A stretch of 64,000 nt of DNA from Capsicum annuum (GCF_002878395.1 NC_061115.1:58541314-58605313), one strand, 5' to 3'. Positions 21,531-34,609 are shown, counted from the stretch's first letter. The notes: generated by a model not told the origin, from the sequence alone. Made by a program: numbers and translations.

Positions 21531-22503
21531 TGTTATATTAGTTATTCTAATACCTAACAAAAAGTATGTAGTAGTAATATAATTAATCATCTTTTTAGAT
21601 TACTAATTTACCAAATATTGTTGTCATCGTATCAACTTAGTAAGTCTAAATCTATGTTAAATCATTATTGTCTACCTAATTATTTTTGAATTTGTTGTTT
21701 GCACAACAAAGATGTAAAATTTGAGGCCCATGAAACATAAATTACGGATAAATTAATAGTTGATATGTTACTAATATCCTTTTTAATTTCCCCATCTTTA
21801 GTTGCATGCATGTGCAAATTGGTAAATTCATCAAATTACTATTTGACATAAATGTTCATGAAACATATATGAAAACTAATTTGAGTTTTCTTTCTATATA
21901 GATATGAATAATCAATAGTTTGTCCATCCAGGATCATCACAGTATCACCTAATATTGATTGCATTGGACGTAAAATAATTCGGATAACGATAAAAATAAT
22001 CACATCGTCTTTTGGATTAGGAATACCTATTTTACTCCTAAACAACCTTTTCAAACAATCATATTTGAGGATAAAGAAAATTGAACCACTATAAGATGCA
22101 GACTATATCACATTGAATCGCCATCATACAAAACTTCATCACCCCAATATAAATTTACTCTTACCTTATTATCATCCATCTTAAAGTAAGAAACGAATAA
22201 GGTTCAACAAATATTTAATTTATGCACTTAAACTATTTTTTTTAGGATTTCTGCAAATGACAAAAACCTACATTTTTATAGCACCTTGCAAGCACGTAAA
22301 AATGAATGAAGTTGTTAGAAGGCGTATATCGAAGTCCACCTTATAAGGCAAGAACCAACATGCTAGTAAGTCTCATCAGTCAGGAAAAAGGAATTTATTC
22401 CCTCACTTGTAGACACTCCTTCTCAACTTTGTGTCAATCAAAGGGTAAGGTATGAGACTCTTTTCACCTTGTAAGGTAAAACAGTCTCTCCACCTTACCA
22501 GGA

Positions 22504-22989
22504 CAATGAATTAAGAGTGACAAAAAAAATTTAAATTTAGATATAGGTGGCGCAAACATTAATTATTGAGTGTGGGTGATGATTATTAAATGATGGATTA
22601 AGAAAGTTTGACCCATGTGTGAAATTGCATTCAAGTTTCTTATTTTACACTTTGACCCAATATAATATCCTAATAACTAAAAGTAAAGGGAAAAAATATG
22701 GTTGCTGCTCTTGTTTTCTCTCTCTTCTCTTGGATTGTTGTTGTTCATTGTTGTTGCTGCTTTTCTTATTCTTCATTATCATCTCTTCTTGTTCATCATC
22801 ATCGTCTTCTTCTTTATTTGTTGTACCATTATTATTGTTGTTGTTGTTGTTGCCGCTATTGAATCAAATTTTTAGGTCAAATTTTATTTGTATATCACTG
22901 GCAATTACTTCATAGGTGATTTTGATAAGTAAAATTATGATTTTTACTTTAATTTCTCATCTGGGTATATCTGCTACTCTTGTTTTTCA
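22504..22989 (+). other. Low-complexity spacer (GTT/CTT/TCATCA-rich)
   Basis: 22720-22860 is a mix of TTG, CTT and CATCAT trinucleotides; the leucine/serine-rich open frame here is low-complexity and not supported as a gene. It may belong to the left end of the MULE shell. Confidence 0.4.
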
Positions 22990-23540
22990 ACAATACTGCT
23001 TATTCAACAGTTGTTGTATTAATTTACAACAGTTGTTGGATAATTTCCATTACTGTGTAAGTAGTTCCAACAGGTAAGTCATCCGTTGCAACAAATTACT
23101 TACTTGTTGAACTAAGCTATTGGTTATGTAAAATGAATATTCACCAGATGAGTCACCTGTTGCAACAGGTGACTCATCTATTGGATTTAATACTGACTAG
23201 AACTTGAAGAATAATTCAACAAATGAGTCATCTGTTGCAACAAATCTATCACCTATTGCAACAGAGACTCAACTTTTGAATTCATATTACAACACTAGGA
23301 TAGAATCTGAAACTGAATTCCAACAAATCATAGATCTATTGTAATAAATGGTAGATTTGTTGTAATAGATGAAACATCTATTGGATTCATGTTACAATAT
23401 TAGGACAATTGTTACAACAGATTTGTCATATGTTGGAATTCATATTACAACATTGAAACCAAATCTGAAGCTGAATCCAACAGATGAGACATCTATTGCA
23501 ACAAATGTCTTATCTGTTGGGACATTGATAATGATAGTGC
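22990..23540 (+). repeat. MULE shell, left palindromic repeat array
   Basis: Many degenerate copies of a near-palindrome of the form CAACAGATGAGTCATCTGTTG, for example CAGGTGACTCATCTATTGG near 23166. The same motif family recurs at 38555-39290, 41983-42400 and 45790-45957, beyond a MULE transposase remnant, so the arrays look like the two ends of one element. Confidence 0.7.
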
Positions 23541-23589
23541 ATATAATTTTCCTATCGTATATTCTATACTATCATTATTAATTTTACTA

Positions 23590-23744
23590 TAATATCATTA
23601 TTAACTTTTTAAACAAATTTCTTTAGATACCATTAGTGGAGAAATCAATAATAGAGGTTGATTTTCATAGTGAATGGATTGAGAAGAACACTCGATTTAT
23701 TTGGCGTTGGAAGGATGAATGTTAGAGACGATAGCGATGATAAT
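23590..23744 (+). pseudogene. Possible N-terminal coding scrap of the MULE transposase gene
   Basis: One frame is open for about 30 codons after a TTTCTTTAG acceptor-like site (VEKSIIEVDFHSEWIEKN, then FIWRWKDEC), then hits stops. It abuts the left LTR of element B, on whose other side MULE transposase sequence begins. The assignment rests on position only. Confidence 0.3.
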
Positions 23745-26700
23745 TGATGTCGCCTAAAACTACAATCCAAATAGAAGTATAATGGGTCTCTTACAAATAT
23801 AATAATCCAACTAGGTTGGGGTCGATCCCACAGGAAAACATGAACAACTGCTTAACTTAATGTGATCCACAAACAGTACAGGAAAGTAACAGGTTGTTTG
23901 GATGGTGGTTTTCTGTGGTATGCTATGGTATGGTTATCAAGGAAACCATATTTGTTTTGATTGTTTTCTAAAAGACATGGTATGGTATGGTAATCTTTCA
24001 TGGTTTGGGAACCATGGAATTGCCCAATTTTTAAAACCACCAATTTGGTGGGTGTCCATGGTTTTCTTATTTCTTTTTTCAATTATGCCCTCATGTAATA
24101 TTATCTAATCCTATTTTACCCTTTACCCCATATTAATTATAACCCTAATATGTTATAATTTTACGCACAACAAACTCATCTATGCTATTCTACGTTGTTC
24201 TCCTCTGGATTCTTCTTTCTTTCGCTTCAATTTCTTCTTCTACACTGAATTTTCTATCACACGTGGAGGAGCTACATCACCAATCATGAACTTCCTTATC
24301 TTAGGTACAAGTCCAACTATAAAACCTACAATCTGGGGGAAAACTGACCAGTTGTCAGTGCATTGTTGCAACTTGCGTATTTATTCATCATGCAGATACT
24401 GGTGACTGCTAATGTCTAGAGAATCTACAAAATACTAACATAAATAGATTTTTTTATACCCACAGAAAAGACTTCCTAACCTAAGTCACGTGTCTCATTG
24501 TTTGTGGAACCACTTATCGATAGATGATATCAATGAACTACTCCAATGAGGAGTATTAGTGTTCATGCTGCTTTGAATACAATGATAACAATCAGAGGAG
24601 TCTAGCTATTAGTACAAATTGAAAACGACCGAACAAATAACACCAACAAGGTTCTTGTTCATAAATAGTTGACAAAAGACAACTCTTCATACAAAGACTT
24701 CTTTAAGAACTGAAAAATAAGAAATTTTTTTAGGGTGGATAGTTTTAAAATATGTATATCTAGCTATTACTCCTTAAAAATAGGTTTGAGGTATTATGTC
24801 ACTGATTAGTGGAAACTGCATGATCTAAAAGCTTCAATGTGTGTTCCTTTTAGACTAGCATATTTGAAGCACTAAAGTAGAATTAAGACAATTATGCAAT
24901 ACAAACAAGTTCAAAAAAGGAGCACAAATAGAACAATACCGCTCCAGTGGTAGAAGAGGCTTAATGTTATATCTTGTGTATCCTATTTTACCACTCCACA
25001 AACTGTTAAGCAAAGTTTTGCTGAGAGGTTTGGTGGTAGATGCTCTTTGAATGTATTTTTATAGGCCAGTGACAACACAAAGAAAATCCTGCTCATAGTT
25101 AATAAGAAAATACCTCTAATTATTATAAATTTAAAATTTATACTAACTAGGGGTATTTTAGTAAACTTATCTGTTACGATACAATACCATACCATCAAAC
25201 CAAATAAAAAACTATTATTAAACAACAGTGAAAGGCATAGTCTATCTAAACATTCTATTGTACTATACTATACAGTACCGTACCATACCATACTATACCG
25301 TACATTATGAAACCATGGCAAACCACCATCCAAATAGAGTATAAATGGGGGGATTTTAGTATCAATCACAAGTAGTAACCAGATCTTGAGTGCTTTTGAG
25401 TTGTACACAATAGAAGACGAACACTAGGCTTGTGTTCCCCTCGGCTTCTCAGCTCCATAAATTTCTCGTGTTCAATCTAATTGTTCTATTGTTCTGTATG
25501 TAAATTCTACAAGATAGGTATTATCATCCACATTTTGAGCGTGAAGATAAATATTACCCTTATTGATTAAGTCTTAGTGTGTCACCTTGTTTATCCTTGA
25601 TACGACCTCAGTTCACCACTCTTTTTGGGATCAAGTGATTAGATGAGATGCAGGGACTAAAAGGTGCAGGTAGAAATCTCAAATCACTGTCTTAACTTCT
25701 TTTCCTAATTGCAAACTCCTTTTTGGGGATGGGAGCGAATACAGGCTATCTCAAGCTACAATGACTACTTGAGATTAATTATAGTGAAGACGATTAAGAT
25801 ACATGCATAACCCTAGAACAAATAAGTTTTCACGCTTCCTCTACGTAGCTAATTCTTCCAAGGCTCCCACAACCCTAGTAAAGGAGATTAGACACTCATG
25901 TTTGCGCAAGAAACTATGATTATCAAAGAAGAACGTATATAATTAATTGCACAAGAATAAGATGAATAAACTCCAAAGTCTTGAATTGAATAAACCAAAA
26001 ATCTCAAGTATAATTGTAAAAGTATTGTAAGAGTGTGTATCCTATGATAAGAATGCGTAACGTAATAAAAGGTAAATCCTAGGGTATTTATAGTGTCTTA
26101 AAATAACATAAAAATCTTAATAAAATGGGAAAGGTAAAGTTATATCGGTAGTTGGTACGACTTGGTCTTCACTCATACCGACATCATACGAATTGTACCC
26201 TACCTTCTCGTATCCCTTCCAGTGTCTGTTCTCCTAAGGCTTCAACTTTTAGTTTAGCCTACGACTTCTGGTTATGAGTCATACCTGAGTGTACAACTCG
26301 TGTCCTTCACTCATATCCACCTGGGACTTTTGTCTTTCCCTGATTTTAACACTAGTTTGTTTATGACTTCCCTATATGAGTCGTATTCAGACTTCCAACT
26401 CGTATACTTTTGGTACTTCAACTCATGATTAGTACCTTAGGTTCTGTTATGCTGAGGACTCTTTTGTATGACTCGTATCCTAGCTTACGACTTGGATACT
26501 TGAGTCGTATCTTCCCTATACTTCGCTCTTCAGATTAGCTTTTGGTTTTGTTGTGCATATGATTCCATATACGAGTCAGATCAAATGTTTATGACTCATG
26601 AGCTAACTCGTATCCTAATCAGAATTGGTCTTTTCAGGTCTTTTTCTTCTATTTTCATTCCAAAACTGTTGTAGACATGTTTTACCTGCAATATACACCA

Positions 26701-26789
26701 AAGTGCATCATATCTAAAAAAATATCCTAAGTTTATTCATAAATTAGCGGTTTTAAGCATAGAAAGTGTCATTTTTTCATGCCACATCA
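23745..26789 (-). repeat. Element B 3' LTR, split by a Harbinger-like insertion
   Basis: Read on the minus strand it runs from TGATGTGGCATG at 26789 to AGGCGACATCA at 23745. It aligns with 34610-36176: the start, TATA box (26083-26092, inverted), GAGGGGAACACAAGCC region (25430) and end all match. Net length without the insertion is about 1.59 kb versus 1.57 kb for the other LTR. The U3 (26140-26640) is filled with variants of the dyad motif TACGACTCGTA. Confidence 0.85.
23890..25341. mobile_element. Harbinger-like (Tourist-type) non-autonomous element inside the LTR
   Basis: The shared inverted end core TTTGGATGGTGGTTT lies at about 23897 and inverted at about 25320. TAA flanks both sides (23887-23889, 25342-25344), the 3-bp duplication typical of PIF/Harbinger. 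The other LTR of B has the empty site GAAAGTAAATTGGGG at about 34749. Subterminal regions are packed with GGTATGG/CCATACC repeats. There is no transposase ORF. Confidence 0.8.
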
Positions 26790-28480
26790 ACATCCTCAGC
26801 TTAGACTTTTACATTTCCTCAAGCAAACAAAACCAAACACAATTTTTGGATACAAAGACGATTCTTAAATAGGAAGATTTTAAGTTACCCATGGATGTGA
26901 TTTTGAACTTGATTTAAATCTGGTTATTCCTCTCCTACTTCTAACTTTTAAAACTCCAACTGTGTATTACGATTTAGCATACATAGAAACATGAGAAAAT
27001 CCAGTGATGGCATTACATTAGTAATAGACAACCTGGCATAGACACAATTCATAAAAAAATCTAGCAACCTAGCAACATGACCCATGTGTACTCACAGTAA
27101 AAGAAATCCCATTCACTCTTCGTATGGATAAACCAATATATTTAGGGATATAACAAATAACTCTCTCACTCATAAAGAAGTATCACCGGTGTACACATAA
27201 TACCATAGGCTTGCCCTTATGCTCTTTTCGTAAGTTTTCAGACTGTCATAGTAGGACCACTATAGGACCTTATTCGGCTTGTAATGTAGACTTGGGGCTG
27301 GTATGATATCTTTTGGGATTCATTTAGTGACTAAGCCTCCTGGACACTATGCATTCCTTGGGGTTCACTTAATTCTTTTATTTTTGCCCTTATGTCTCCC
27401 TATTACATTTAAGCACATTCTAATTGGGAAAAGTGTGGTTTTCTAACTCTTTCTTTTTCTTTTGTTTTTCATTGCAACTTTCCTTACTTTTCTTCTCCCC
27501 AAACTTTCTCAAATTTCAACTATTTTCCTTCTACACACTTTCTTCATACTTGTTTTCTCCTACGCACCTCTTATAATATCCACCATCAATTTAGGCGATT
27601 TGCCTGAGTTAAGGTGTACAGTGTCCAAAGGAGGACCAGGGCCAAAATAGGTTCATTGTAAGAAAAACGGGAAGGTGATAGTTGTACCAAGAAAATTTGG
27701 TCTATCAAGGCTCAAATATTTAGATCGAAGAGATTCATTCATTTGGTTAGGGCATTTTAAGCTCAAGTGGACTCACACAAAAAGGTCCAATGATCACTTC
27801 CTACTTGACTATCTTAGACCTAGGCAAAAGAAACCGAGAAAGTTCTAGATTCCAGCACATCGGGAACTCAATATAGTTCACACACACTTGCATAAGGTTA
27901 CACCACTAAGTACTAGTTATCCAACTATGCAACTGTTTGCCCCTAATTATTCTTATCCTTAATCCTAATTCCATTTCCAGATTCACAACAGTCTCACATA
28001 AGTATAGAAAAAAAAAGATTTTTTGGAGGGGTCAACTTTCCAACATAATTTCATTAAACATAGATCTCAACATAATCATTTCAAATCAGTAGTATTTCAC
28101 AAACCACAAATCAAATTTCAGCATCAAAAATGAAAAACAACGTTTATTCATTACAAATAAATTTTTTCAAAATCCTTAAAATCACAATAAAAAATAATCT
28201 GCTTCCATAGGCGCACTGATTTTCTTCCTATCTCAGCTGCCTGCATCAAACCTACAAGTCATAACTGATTTTCAGTTTTAACTACTTATACTTTTTAGCT
28301 ACTCCCAGATTTTTTGAGATACCCCCCACCCCTAACAAAAATTGATGCACTGCCATCTGTGCTATAAAAATTATAAAGTAAGGATGGAAAGTCATACCTA
28401 GGCACTCAAGGCACCGGCATATCCATATCAACACGTGGGCTCTCAGATAGGGTTCCACTCTCATCAGCTACCTTCCCATC
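26790..28480 (-). mobile_element. Element B 3' untranslated internal region
   Basis: Lies between the accessory ORF and the 3' LTR. The landmark CCATAGGCTTGCCCTTA at 27203 is shared (inverted) with element A and, in part, element F. AGGAGGCTTAGTCACT near 27335 is the empty site matching the hAT-like insertion in A. It is non-coding, and T-rich open frames on the plus strand are not supported. Confidence 0.6.
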
Positions 28481-30200
28481 AACCGGGACTGAGTCAACAC
28501 TAGTCGGGGGCATAACATTTACCCCCTTAGCATCAACAACTGGTGCTCTCAATTCACCAGCTCTCAAGGACATCTCGCGGACCTGCTACTCTCAGTCTCG
28601 CTCATCTTGAATGCTCTCATCTCTATCCCTCTTCCTAGATGCTTTGTTTTCCTTTTTTTTTTCTCTCTTCTTTACTCTTTGGTCTCCTCAACTGGTGTAT
28701 CTACAGAGACTGCCTAAATGTTAGGTATGTGGATAGTAGGAATCACTATCTCGAATACAGGCTCAGCAACCACCGGTCTCTCATAAAGCTTTGCAACTAT
28801 TTTTTTGATTCTTGTAACCTCAAATTTGCTATCAGAAATATTGGGCGTCTTCCTACCACTCAACTATTGAGTGATCTTCGACTCAAAAGTATCCAGGCAT
28901 CCTTGGATCTGTTTGTCTTAGCTATCAAACTGTGCATCGATCAAAGTCTTCATGCCTCCTTTGATATAGACTACCTTAGTCTCCAACGTGGCTAGTCTGG
29001 TCATAACCTCAGTCCAAAGGGCCTATGAAATAAACATAACACCAGATGGCATACCTCGAGGTCTGGGTGGCACACACTAACTGGTGGTTGGGCACTAGAA
29101 GTACCCGTTGCATCTGTATAGGAGCCCTTCATCTGTGCATCTGCCTCGGTAGCCTCAGCTATAGTAGTGGTATCAGCCTAACCATCCCATGGGAACAAAC
29201 CTGCTAAAATATCTACTGCCTGCCTTACCTGCTGGCCTAATTGGTTGGCTGCATCTCTAATCAGGCCTAAGTATGTGGTTCTCCTATCCTCGATCATCTC
29301 ATCTATCCCAGGGAGTTCCAGCACTCCCATAGCTAGACATATCTGTGTGATCAAAGAAGGGTAGGCTAGGAATGCCTTCTCACCCCAACTGCTCGATCCT
29401 TCATCTCTCGAGATAGGAATTCTGCTACATCAAACTAATAGCCGACCATGAAATCAGCTATCATAGCTAACCAGACCGAGATCAAAACATCATCACCAGT
29501 GGTTGGACATAACCTGTGTCAGTCCAAAGTCCACCAAGCCTTGCCCTTTAAGTTGAGGGTACTCTTCTTTATCTTCTATAAGACCACTCCGGTCCCTTCA
29601 ATAATCCACATAATATTTTGCCTATTCCAGCTATACGCTCCGCTATCTATCTAAAAATTACCATTTTGTCCTCAGAACCTAATGCCCTCTTAGTTATCTT
29701 TCTTATTCTATAGTCTATCTTACCTGTGTTGATTGGAGCCTGATACTTTGGTCCATACAAGAATCTACCAATAGTCCAGGGGGAAATGTCCACCCATACA
29801 CCACGAATTATTAGGGAAGTAATAGGCTTACCACCTTTCCATAGTTGAAACCGTGGGTATTACCTTTAAAGCTTACCTTTATATGCTACATAGAATTCTC
29901 TTCTTCATCATCATTAGCCTGTGGTGTGAGGGGAGGAGAAAAAATAGGATTTTTTCTCTTTAGGCCTTTAGGGGATGATTCTAACCACTTTCTTCACCTT
30001 CACTTTATCAGCTGTCTTCCTCTATGGTGTATCTTTACCTGTAGTGGTTTACTCAAATAATTCACCGCTGCTATCTGTTGGTATCTCGAATTCAAAATCA
30101 CTAGATTCCACACTAGCAATCGGTGCTTGCTTAATGTTCTTTTTAGCCTGTTTAGATGAGGAAGCGTTCTTAGGAGCCACGGTTCCTGCAATTAAAACTT
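28481..30200 (-). pseudogene. Element B accessory ORF remnant (putative plant transposon protein)
   Basis: On the minus strand, in several frames: SSDFEFEIPTDSSGELFE near 30060-30120, GVWVDISPWTIGRFLYGPKY near 29750-29810 and FLAYPSLITQICLAMGVLELPG near 29310-29375. These resemble the extra ORF with the plant-specific 'putative plant transposon protein' domain often found with Ty3 elements. It lies downstream of integrase on the same strand. Many stops and frameshifts. Its role in the element is unknown. Confidence 0.5.
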
Positions 30201-30249
30201 TATTAGTAAGTAAGCAAAGAAAACAAAGAAGAATAAAAACTTGAACTAA

Positions 30250-31540
30250 AGTTTAATATCTTTTGATCAAGGTACGAGTTGTGGGTACTAGTCGTAACTA
30301 CTGGGTACGACTTATGTGGACGAGCCGTATCTTGTACAGTGCATGACATTTGTCCACTGGTGAGCTTAGGATTCCACCTAACCAGTCGTACCGGCAGGGT
30401 ACAACTCGTTACCAACAGTTGTAAGCAGATCAGAAATATTTATTCTAACTTAAATCCTCCCAGGTAGGTAAGATTCTAAATGTACGAGTTGTATGGCCTA
30501 GGTATGACTTGTATGGTAGAGTTGTATCCATTCCAGAACCTTAAAATTGTTAGATTTCCATGTTGTCAGTGGGTATGGGTCCCGTTACGACTGTTGTATC
30601 GATGGATACGAGTCATAAAAGGTCTCGTATCCACTGCACCATAGAAGTCCAACTTTAAAGTTTGACTCTAAAGTAATTTCCTCGAATACCCAATATAATT
30701 TTTAGCAATATCAATCATTTTAGGCTACCCAACACACAAAATCCATTTCCCAAAATCTAGTTCTACCCCCAATTTCTATTTTTCAACAAGAACACCTAAA
30801 TTAGGGTACCAACAATTAAATACTTGTGTAGATCCTACTCAAACCAAGTTCATAGTATAAAACATTACTCATTTTAACTTGAAAAGTAAAAAGATGAGGT
30901 TCACAACTTACTCGGCGTTTGAAGAAATCAAATTCTTGCTTTCAAGTTCTATTTGCTCCAAAATTCGAATTCAACTCATGAAGAATAAAAAATTTGAAGT
31001 TGATGGTAGTTTAATCAAGTGTTTTTATGGATTAAATCTTGAATTTTGGGTGAAATTTGAATGGGTACAAGTCTGGTTTATCAGGTGCCCGTCGGGTGCC
31101 CCTTTTTTCCTTTTTAAGTAAAGATCTGGGTAGGGTTAACCCATGATCTAACCTTGTAAGAATAGGTACGAGTTGTGTATACGACTCGTACCCATGCTTA
31201 CAGCTCATTTCCTTGACTTATATAGACCTTGAACCTTACCTGGGTTCTGGAGTGGGTACAACTCAAGGTGACGAGTCGTACCTTGAGGGTATGAATCGTT
31301 CGGAGAATCGTATACATTCCAAAAACTTTTACCTGATTTTATTTTTTCTCCTAGGTCAATACGACTCATATTCACAAGTCTTACTATCTAGATACAACTC
31401 ATAAAGAGTCTGTATGACCAAAAACTCTTCAACTTCTCTGGAATTTTCTACCTTCCTTATTCTTGCACACTGAACAAACATATTACCCTATAAATGAATA
31501 ATTACAAAAAACATGGGTTCCCTTCTATGCAACGTTTAAT
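30250..31540 (-). repeat. Element B spacer with arrays of a TACGAGTCGTA-type motif
   Basis: 30270-30640 and 31160-31400 contain at least ten variants such as GTATACGACTCGTACCC and GGTACGACTTATG, the same dyad motif that fills the B LTR U3. No gene is seen; short open frames cross the motifs. Confidence 0.6.
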
Positions 31541-31691
31541 TTAACGTCGCGGCACGATGGGGCTAAGTTGGATACTCAGATTTCACCAACTAGCCTCATG
31601 GGTTGCCTCCCATGCAATGCTTGATTTAACATCATGGCACAATGCAATTTCCTTTGCTACTCAGTCTTCACCAAGGGAAATTTCAACAACC

Positions 31692-32900
31692 TCATTCATG
31701 ACTAATATTTCCCATGTAGTGCTTCACTTTTTTCCCATTTACCTTGAATGAGGTCTCACTATCCCTCTTTAATTGTAAAGCACAATAGGGATAAACTTTT
31801 ATAATTGTGAATGGACCATACCACCTTGAACTTAGTTTACCTGGAAACAAATAAAGCTTGGACTTATAGAGAAGCACTTGGTCACCCTTTTTGAATACTC
31901 TCTTCTCAATCTTGCGGTCGTGATGCAACTTCATCTTTTCTTTGTAAAGTGCTAAAATTTCATATGCTCGAAACTAGAATTCATCCAACTCATTGATCTT
32001 ATTCAACCTTGACTTGGCTATATCTTGCCATTCTAGATTCAGCTTCTTTAATGCCCAAAGTGCCTTATGTTCAAGCTCAATTGGCAAGTAGCAAGCCTTG
32101 CTATATACTACCTAATAAAGTGAAGCACCGATGGGGTCTTTTTTAAGCTGTACGATAGGCCCATAATGCATTATCTAACTTTCTTGCCTAATAAGTCCTA
32201 GTGGCATTCACAGTCTTTGCCAATATGGATTTTTAAGCTGTGTGGTAGGCCCATAATGCATCCTCTAACTTTCTTGCCTAATCAGTCTTATTGGCATTCA
32301 CAGTCTTCGCCAATATGGACTTGATTTCTCTATTTAACACCTCATCTTGCCTACTAGTCTGTAGATGATAGGGTGTTGCCACCCTGTGTTTCACTCTATA
32401 TTTTTCAAGTAGACTCTTGAATTGATAATTGCAAAAATATGACCCTCCATCACTAATAATAGCAAGTGGCATGCCAAAATTGAAAAAAGATGTTCTTTAT
32501 CAAGAATGTAGTGACACTATGTGCTTCATTGTTAGGAAGCGCAATTGCTTCTACCCACTTTGAAACATAGTCTATAGCCATAAGTATATATTTTCTACCA
32601 AACAAACTCACCAAAGGTCCCATGAAATCTATGCCCCATACATCAAAACAATTCTAATTCTAATATAGGAGTTATAGGTATTTCATGTCTTTTAGAAATA
32701 GTACCTTGTTGTTGGCATTGGTCACAAGCAGAAGTTTAATAATGAGCATCTTTGTAGATTGTTGGCCAATATAGACACATTACAGAATTTTATACGCTGT
32801 GTGGGCCCCTCCATGATGACCCCAATTGGTATTGAATGACAATCCTCAAGTATGCTCATCATCTTCACCTCAGGTATACACCTACGAATGATTCAATCTG
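31692..32900 (-). pseudogene. Element B integrase remnant
   Basis: On the minus strand: a zinc-finger-like part near 32740-32890 (HHGGAHTAYKIL), catalytic core [19 protein letters not shown], then [20 protein letters not shown] (32278-32472), and the C-terminal segment VFKKGDQVLLYKSKLYLFPG, then SSRWYGPFTI and VNGKKVKHYMG (31692-31934). SDG and NREI carry the expected Asp and Glu. The order and wording are those of Tat/Athila Ty3 integrases. The protein is broken by stops and frameshifts. Confidence 0.85.
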
Positions 32901-33129
32901 CATAAATTCTAAATAAATAAGGTTCATCCCAGAAATATTTCCTTACCTTATTTATGAACTTCTTTCTTTGCTGATATGAAAGATCTTTTGGGACTAGATC
33001 ACTAGCTAAGTAATTTGCATAATCTGCAAACCATAGAATTAGATCTTAGAAAGCTGCCAATATCTGTTCATCTAGAACACAGTCAACAATCTCCAACCTA
33101 GTAGCAACCTTCTGCATAGCTTCCTCCTC

Positions 33130-34570
33130 TAGTCTAGACAAGTGATATGCAACTTGATTTTTTGTGCCTTTTTTGTCCTTCACCTCAAAGTTAAATTATT
33201 GCAGCAATAGTACCCACCAAATAAGTCTAGGCTTTGCATCTTTTTTAGCTATTAGGTACCATAATGCTACATGATCAATGTATAAAAGTAACTTTGTCCC
33301 AATCAAGTAAGATCTAAACTTTTCAAAGGCAAAAATCACTACCATTAACTCTTACTCCATCACGGTATAGTTCTTTTGAGCAGGATTTAGTCCCTTACTA
33401 GCATAGTAGATGGGATAAAAGATCTTTTATTTCGGTTGGCCTAGTACAGCCCCTAAGGCCAATCCACTAGCGTCACACATAATCTTAAAAAGTAAGGACC
33501 AATCAGGAAGCACAATGATTAGAGCAGTCACCAACCTCTCCTTTAAGCATTCAAACGCCTTTTTATATACATCATCAAAATTAAATTTTGCCTTCTTCTC
33601 AAGAAGTTTGCAAAGAGGTATAGCAATTTTTGAGAAGTCCTTAATAAAATGCCTATAAAAGCCTGCATGCCCTATCAAACTTTGAATTCCTTTCACAGAT
33701 ATTGGGTAGGGTAATTTTTTAATCACCTCAATCTTCGCTCGATCAACCTCTATTCCTCTCTTTAAAATTTTATGCCTAAGAACAATTCATTATTTGACCA
33801 TAAGATGGCACTTCTCCCAATTAAGTACCAAGTTACATTCTTCACAGCTTTAGAGAGCATTTGCCTAGTGCTTTACGCAATCTTCAAAAGAATCACCAAT
33901 AATTGAACAATCATCCATGAATACTCATGGTGTCCTCTACCATATTAGAGAAAAATTGACATCATACATCTTTGAAACATGGCTTGAGCGTTGCATAGCC
34001 CAATGGCATGCGCTTGAATTCAAAAGTCCCATAAGGATATATAAAAGTCATCTTCTCTTAGTCCTCAGGTGCAATAGTGATCTGATGATATCCTGAGTAC
34101 CCATCAAGAAAACAGTACCATCCTCTGCCTGCTAACCTGTTTAATATCTGATCCACGAAAGGCATGGGAAAATGGTCCTTCTGAGTCAACACATACATTT
34201 TTATATAAACCATTCACACTCTCCACCCAGTGACTAGCCTCATAGGCACTAGCTCATTCTTCTCGTTAAGAACAACAGTAATTTCTCCTTTCTTTGAAAT
34301 GCATTGTACCAGACTGACCCACTTGCTATCAATAATGGGATATACTACACCCACATCTAGCCACTTGATTATTTACTTCTTTACCACCCTCTATATAGGA
34401 GGATTTAGTCAATGCTGATGTTCAATAAATGGAACATAATTCGGTTCAAGTTATATTTTGTGGGTAAACAAACCAGGTGAAATACCCACAATATCTTCAA
34501 TGGACCATCTAATATCAACCTCTTGAATCTCTACAATACTAACAATAATGCTTCTGTTTCTGACTGTCTC
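33130..34570 (-). pseudogene. Element B reverse transcriptase/RNase H remnant
   Basis: The minus-strand order is RT start (WSIEDIVGISPG near 34500), PMRLVTGWRVC, KDHFPMPFVDQIL, FLDGYSGYHQITIAPED, catalytic FMDDCSIIGDSF (33880-33922), then the connection GIQSLIGHAGFYRHFIKDFS (33620-33690) and RNase H ([29 protein letters not shown] near 33230). The FMDD residues survive, but frameshifts and stops separate the blocks. Gag and protease are missing: RT sequence begins almost directly after the primer binding site region. Confidence 0.85.
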
Positions 34571-34589
34571 AAATCAGCTGTAATAATAA

Positions 34590-34606
34590 TAAAAAATGGT
34601 GCCAAA
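34590..34606 (-). other. Element B primer binding site remnant
   Basis: Directly inside the LTR, the minus strand reads TTTTGGCACCATTTTTT. This is a decayed form of the TTTGGCGCC-type site (tRNA-Asp) used by Tat/Athila elements; compare the better kept site of element F. Confidence 0.5.
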
Positions 34607-34609
34607 ATT

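Larger units (their letters stand above)
19614..22503. mobile_element. Outer inverted-repeat DNA element
   Basis: The left end (GACTGTTTTACCTTACTAGG, then AAAGAGTCTCTTTACCTTAC; 19617-19660) is found inverted at 22445-22495 (GAGACTCTTTTCACCTTGTA, GGTAAAACAGTCTC). Arms are about 45 bp. The interior is AT-rich with no transposase. Superfamily is not assigned. A second inverted-repeat element (19845-21382) lies inside it. Confidence 0.6.

Noticed and set aside
22619..22915. Leucine/serine-rich open frame, possible membrane protein
   Set aside because: It is produced by CTT/TTG/TCATCA low-complexity sequence; composition alone explains it.
22990..23540. CRISPR-like regular palindromic repeats
   Set aside because: Units and linkers vary in length and sequence, there are no constant repeats with unique spacers and no cas genes, and the same units flank a MULE transposase in a plant genome.
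28639..28995. Plus-strand 118-codon open frame
   Set aside because: It is antisense to the accessory ORF region of element B; no motif is recognised.
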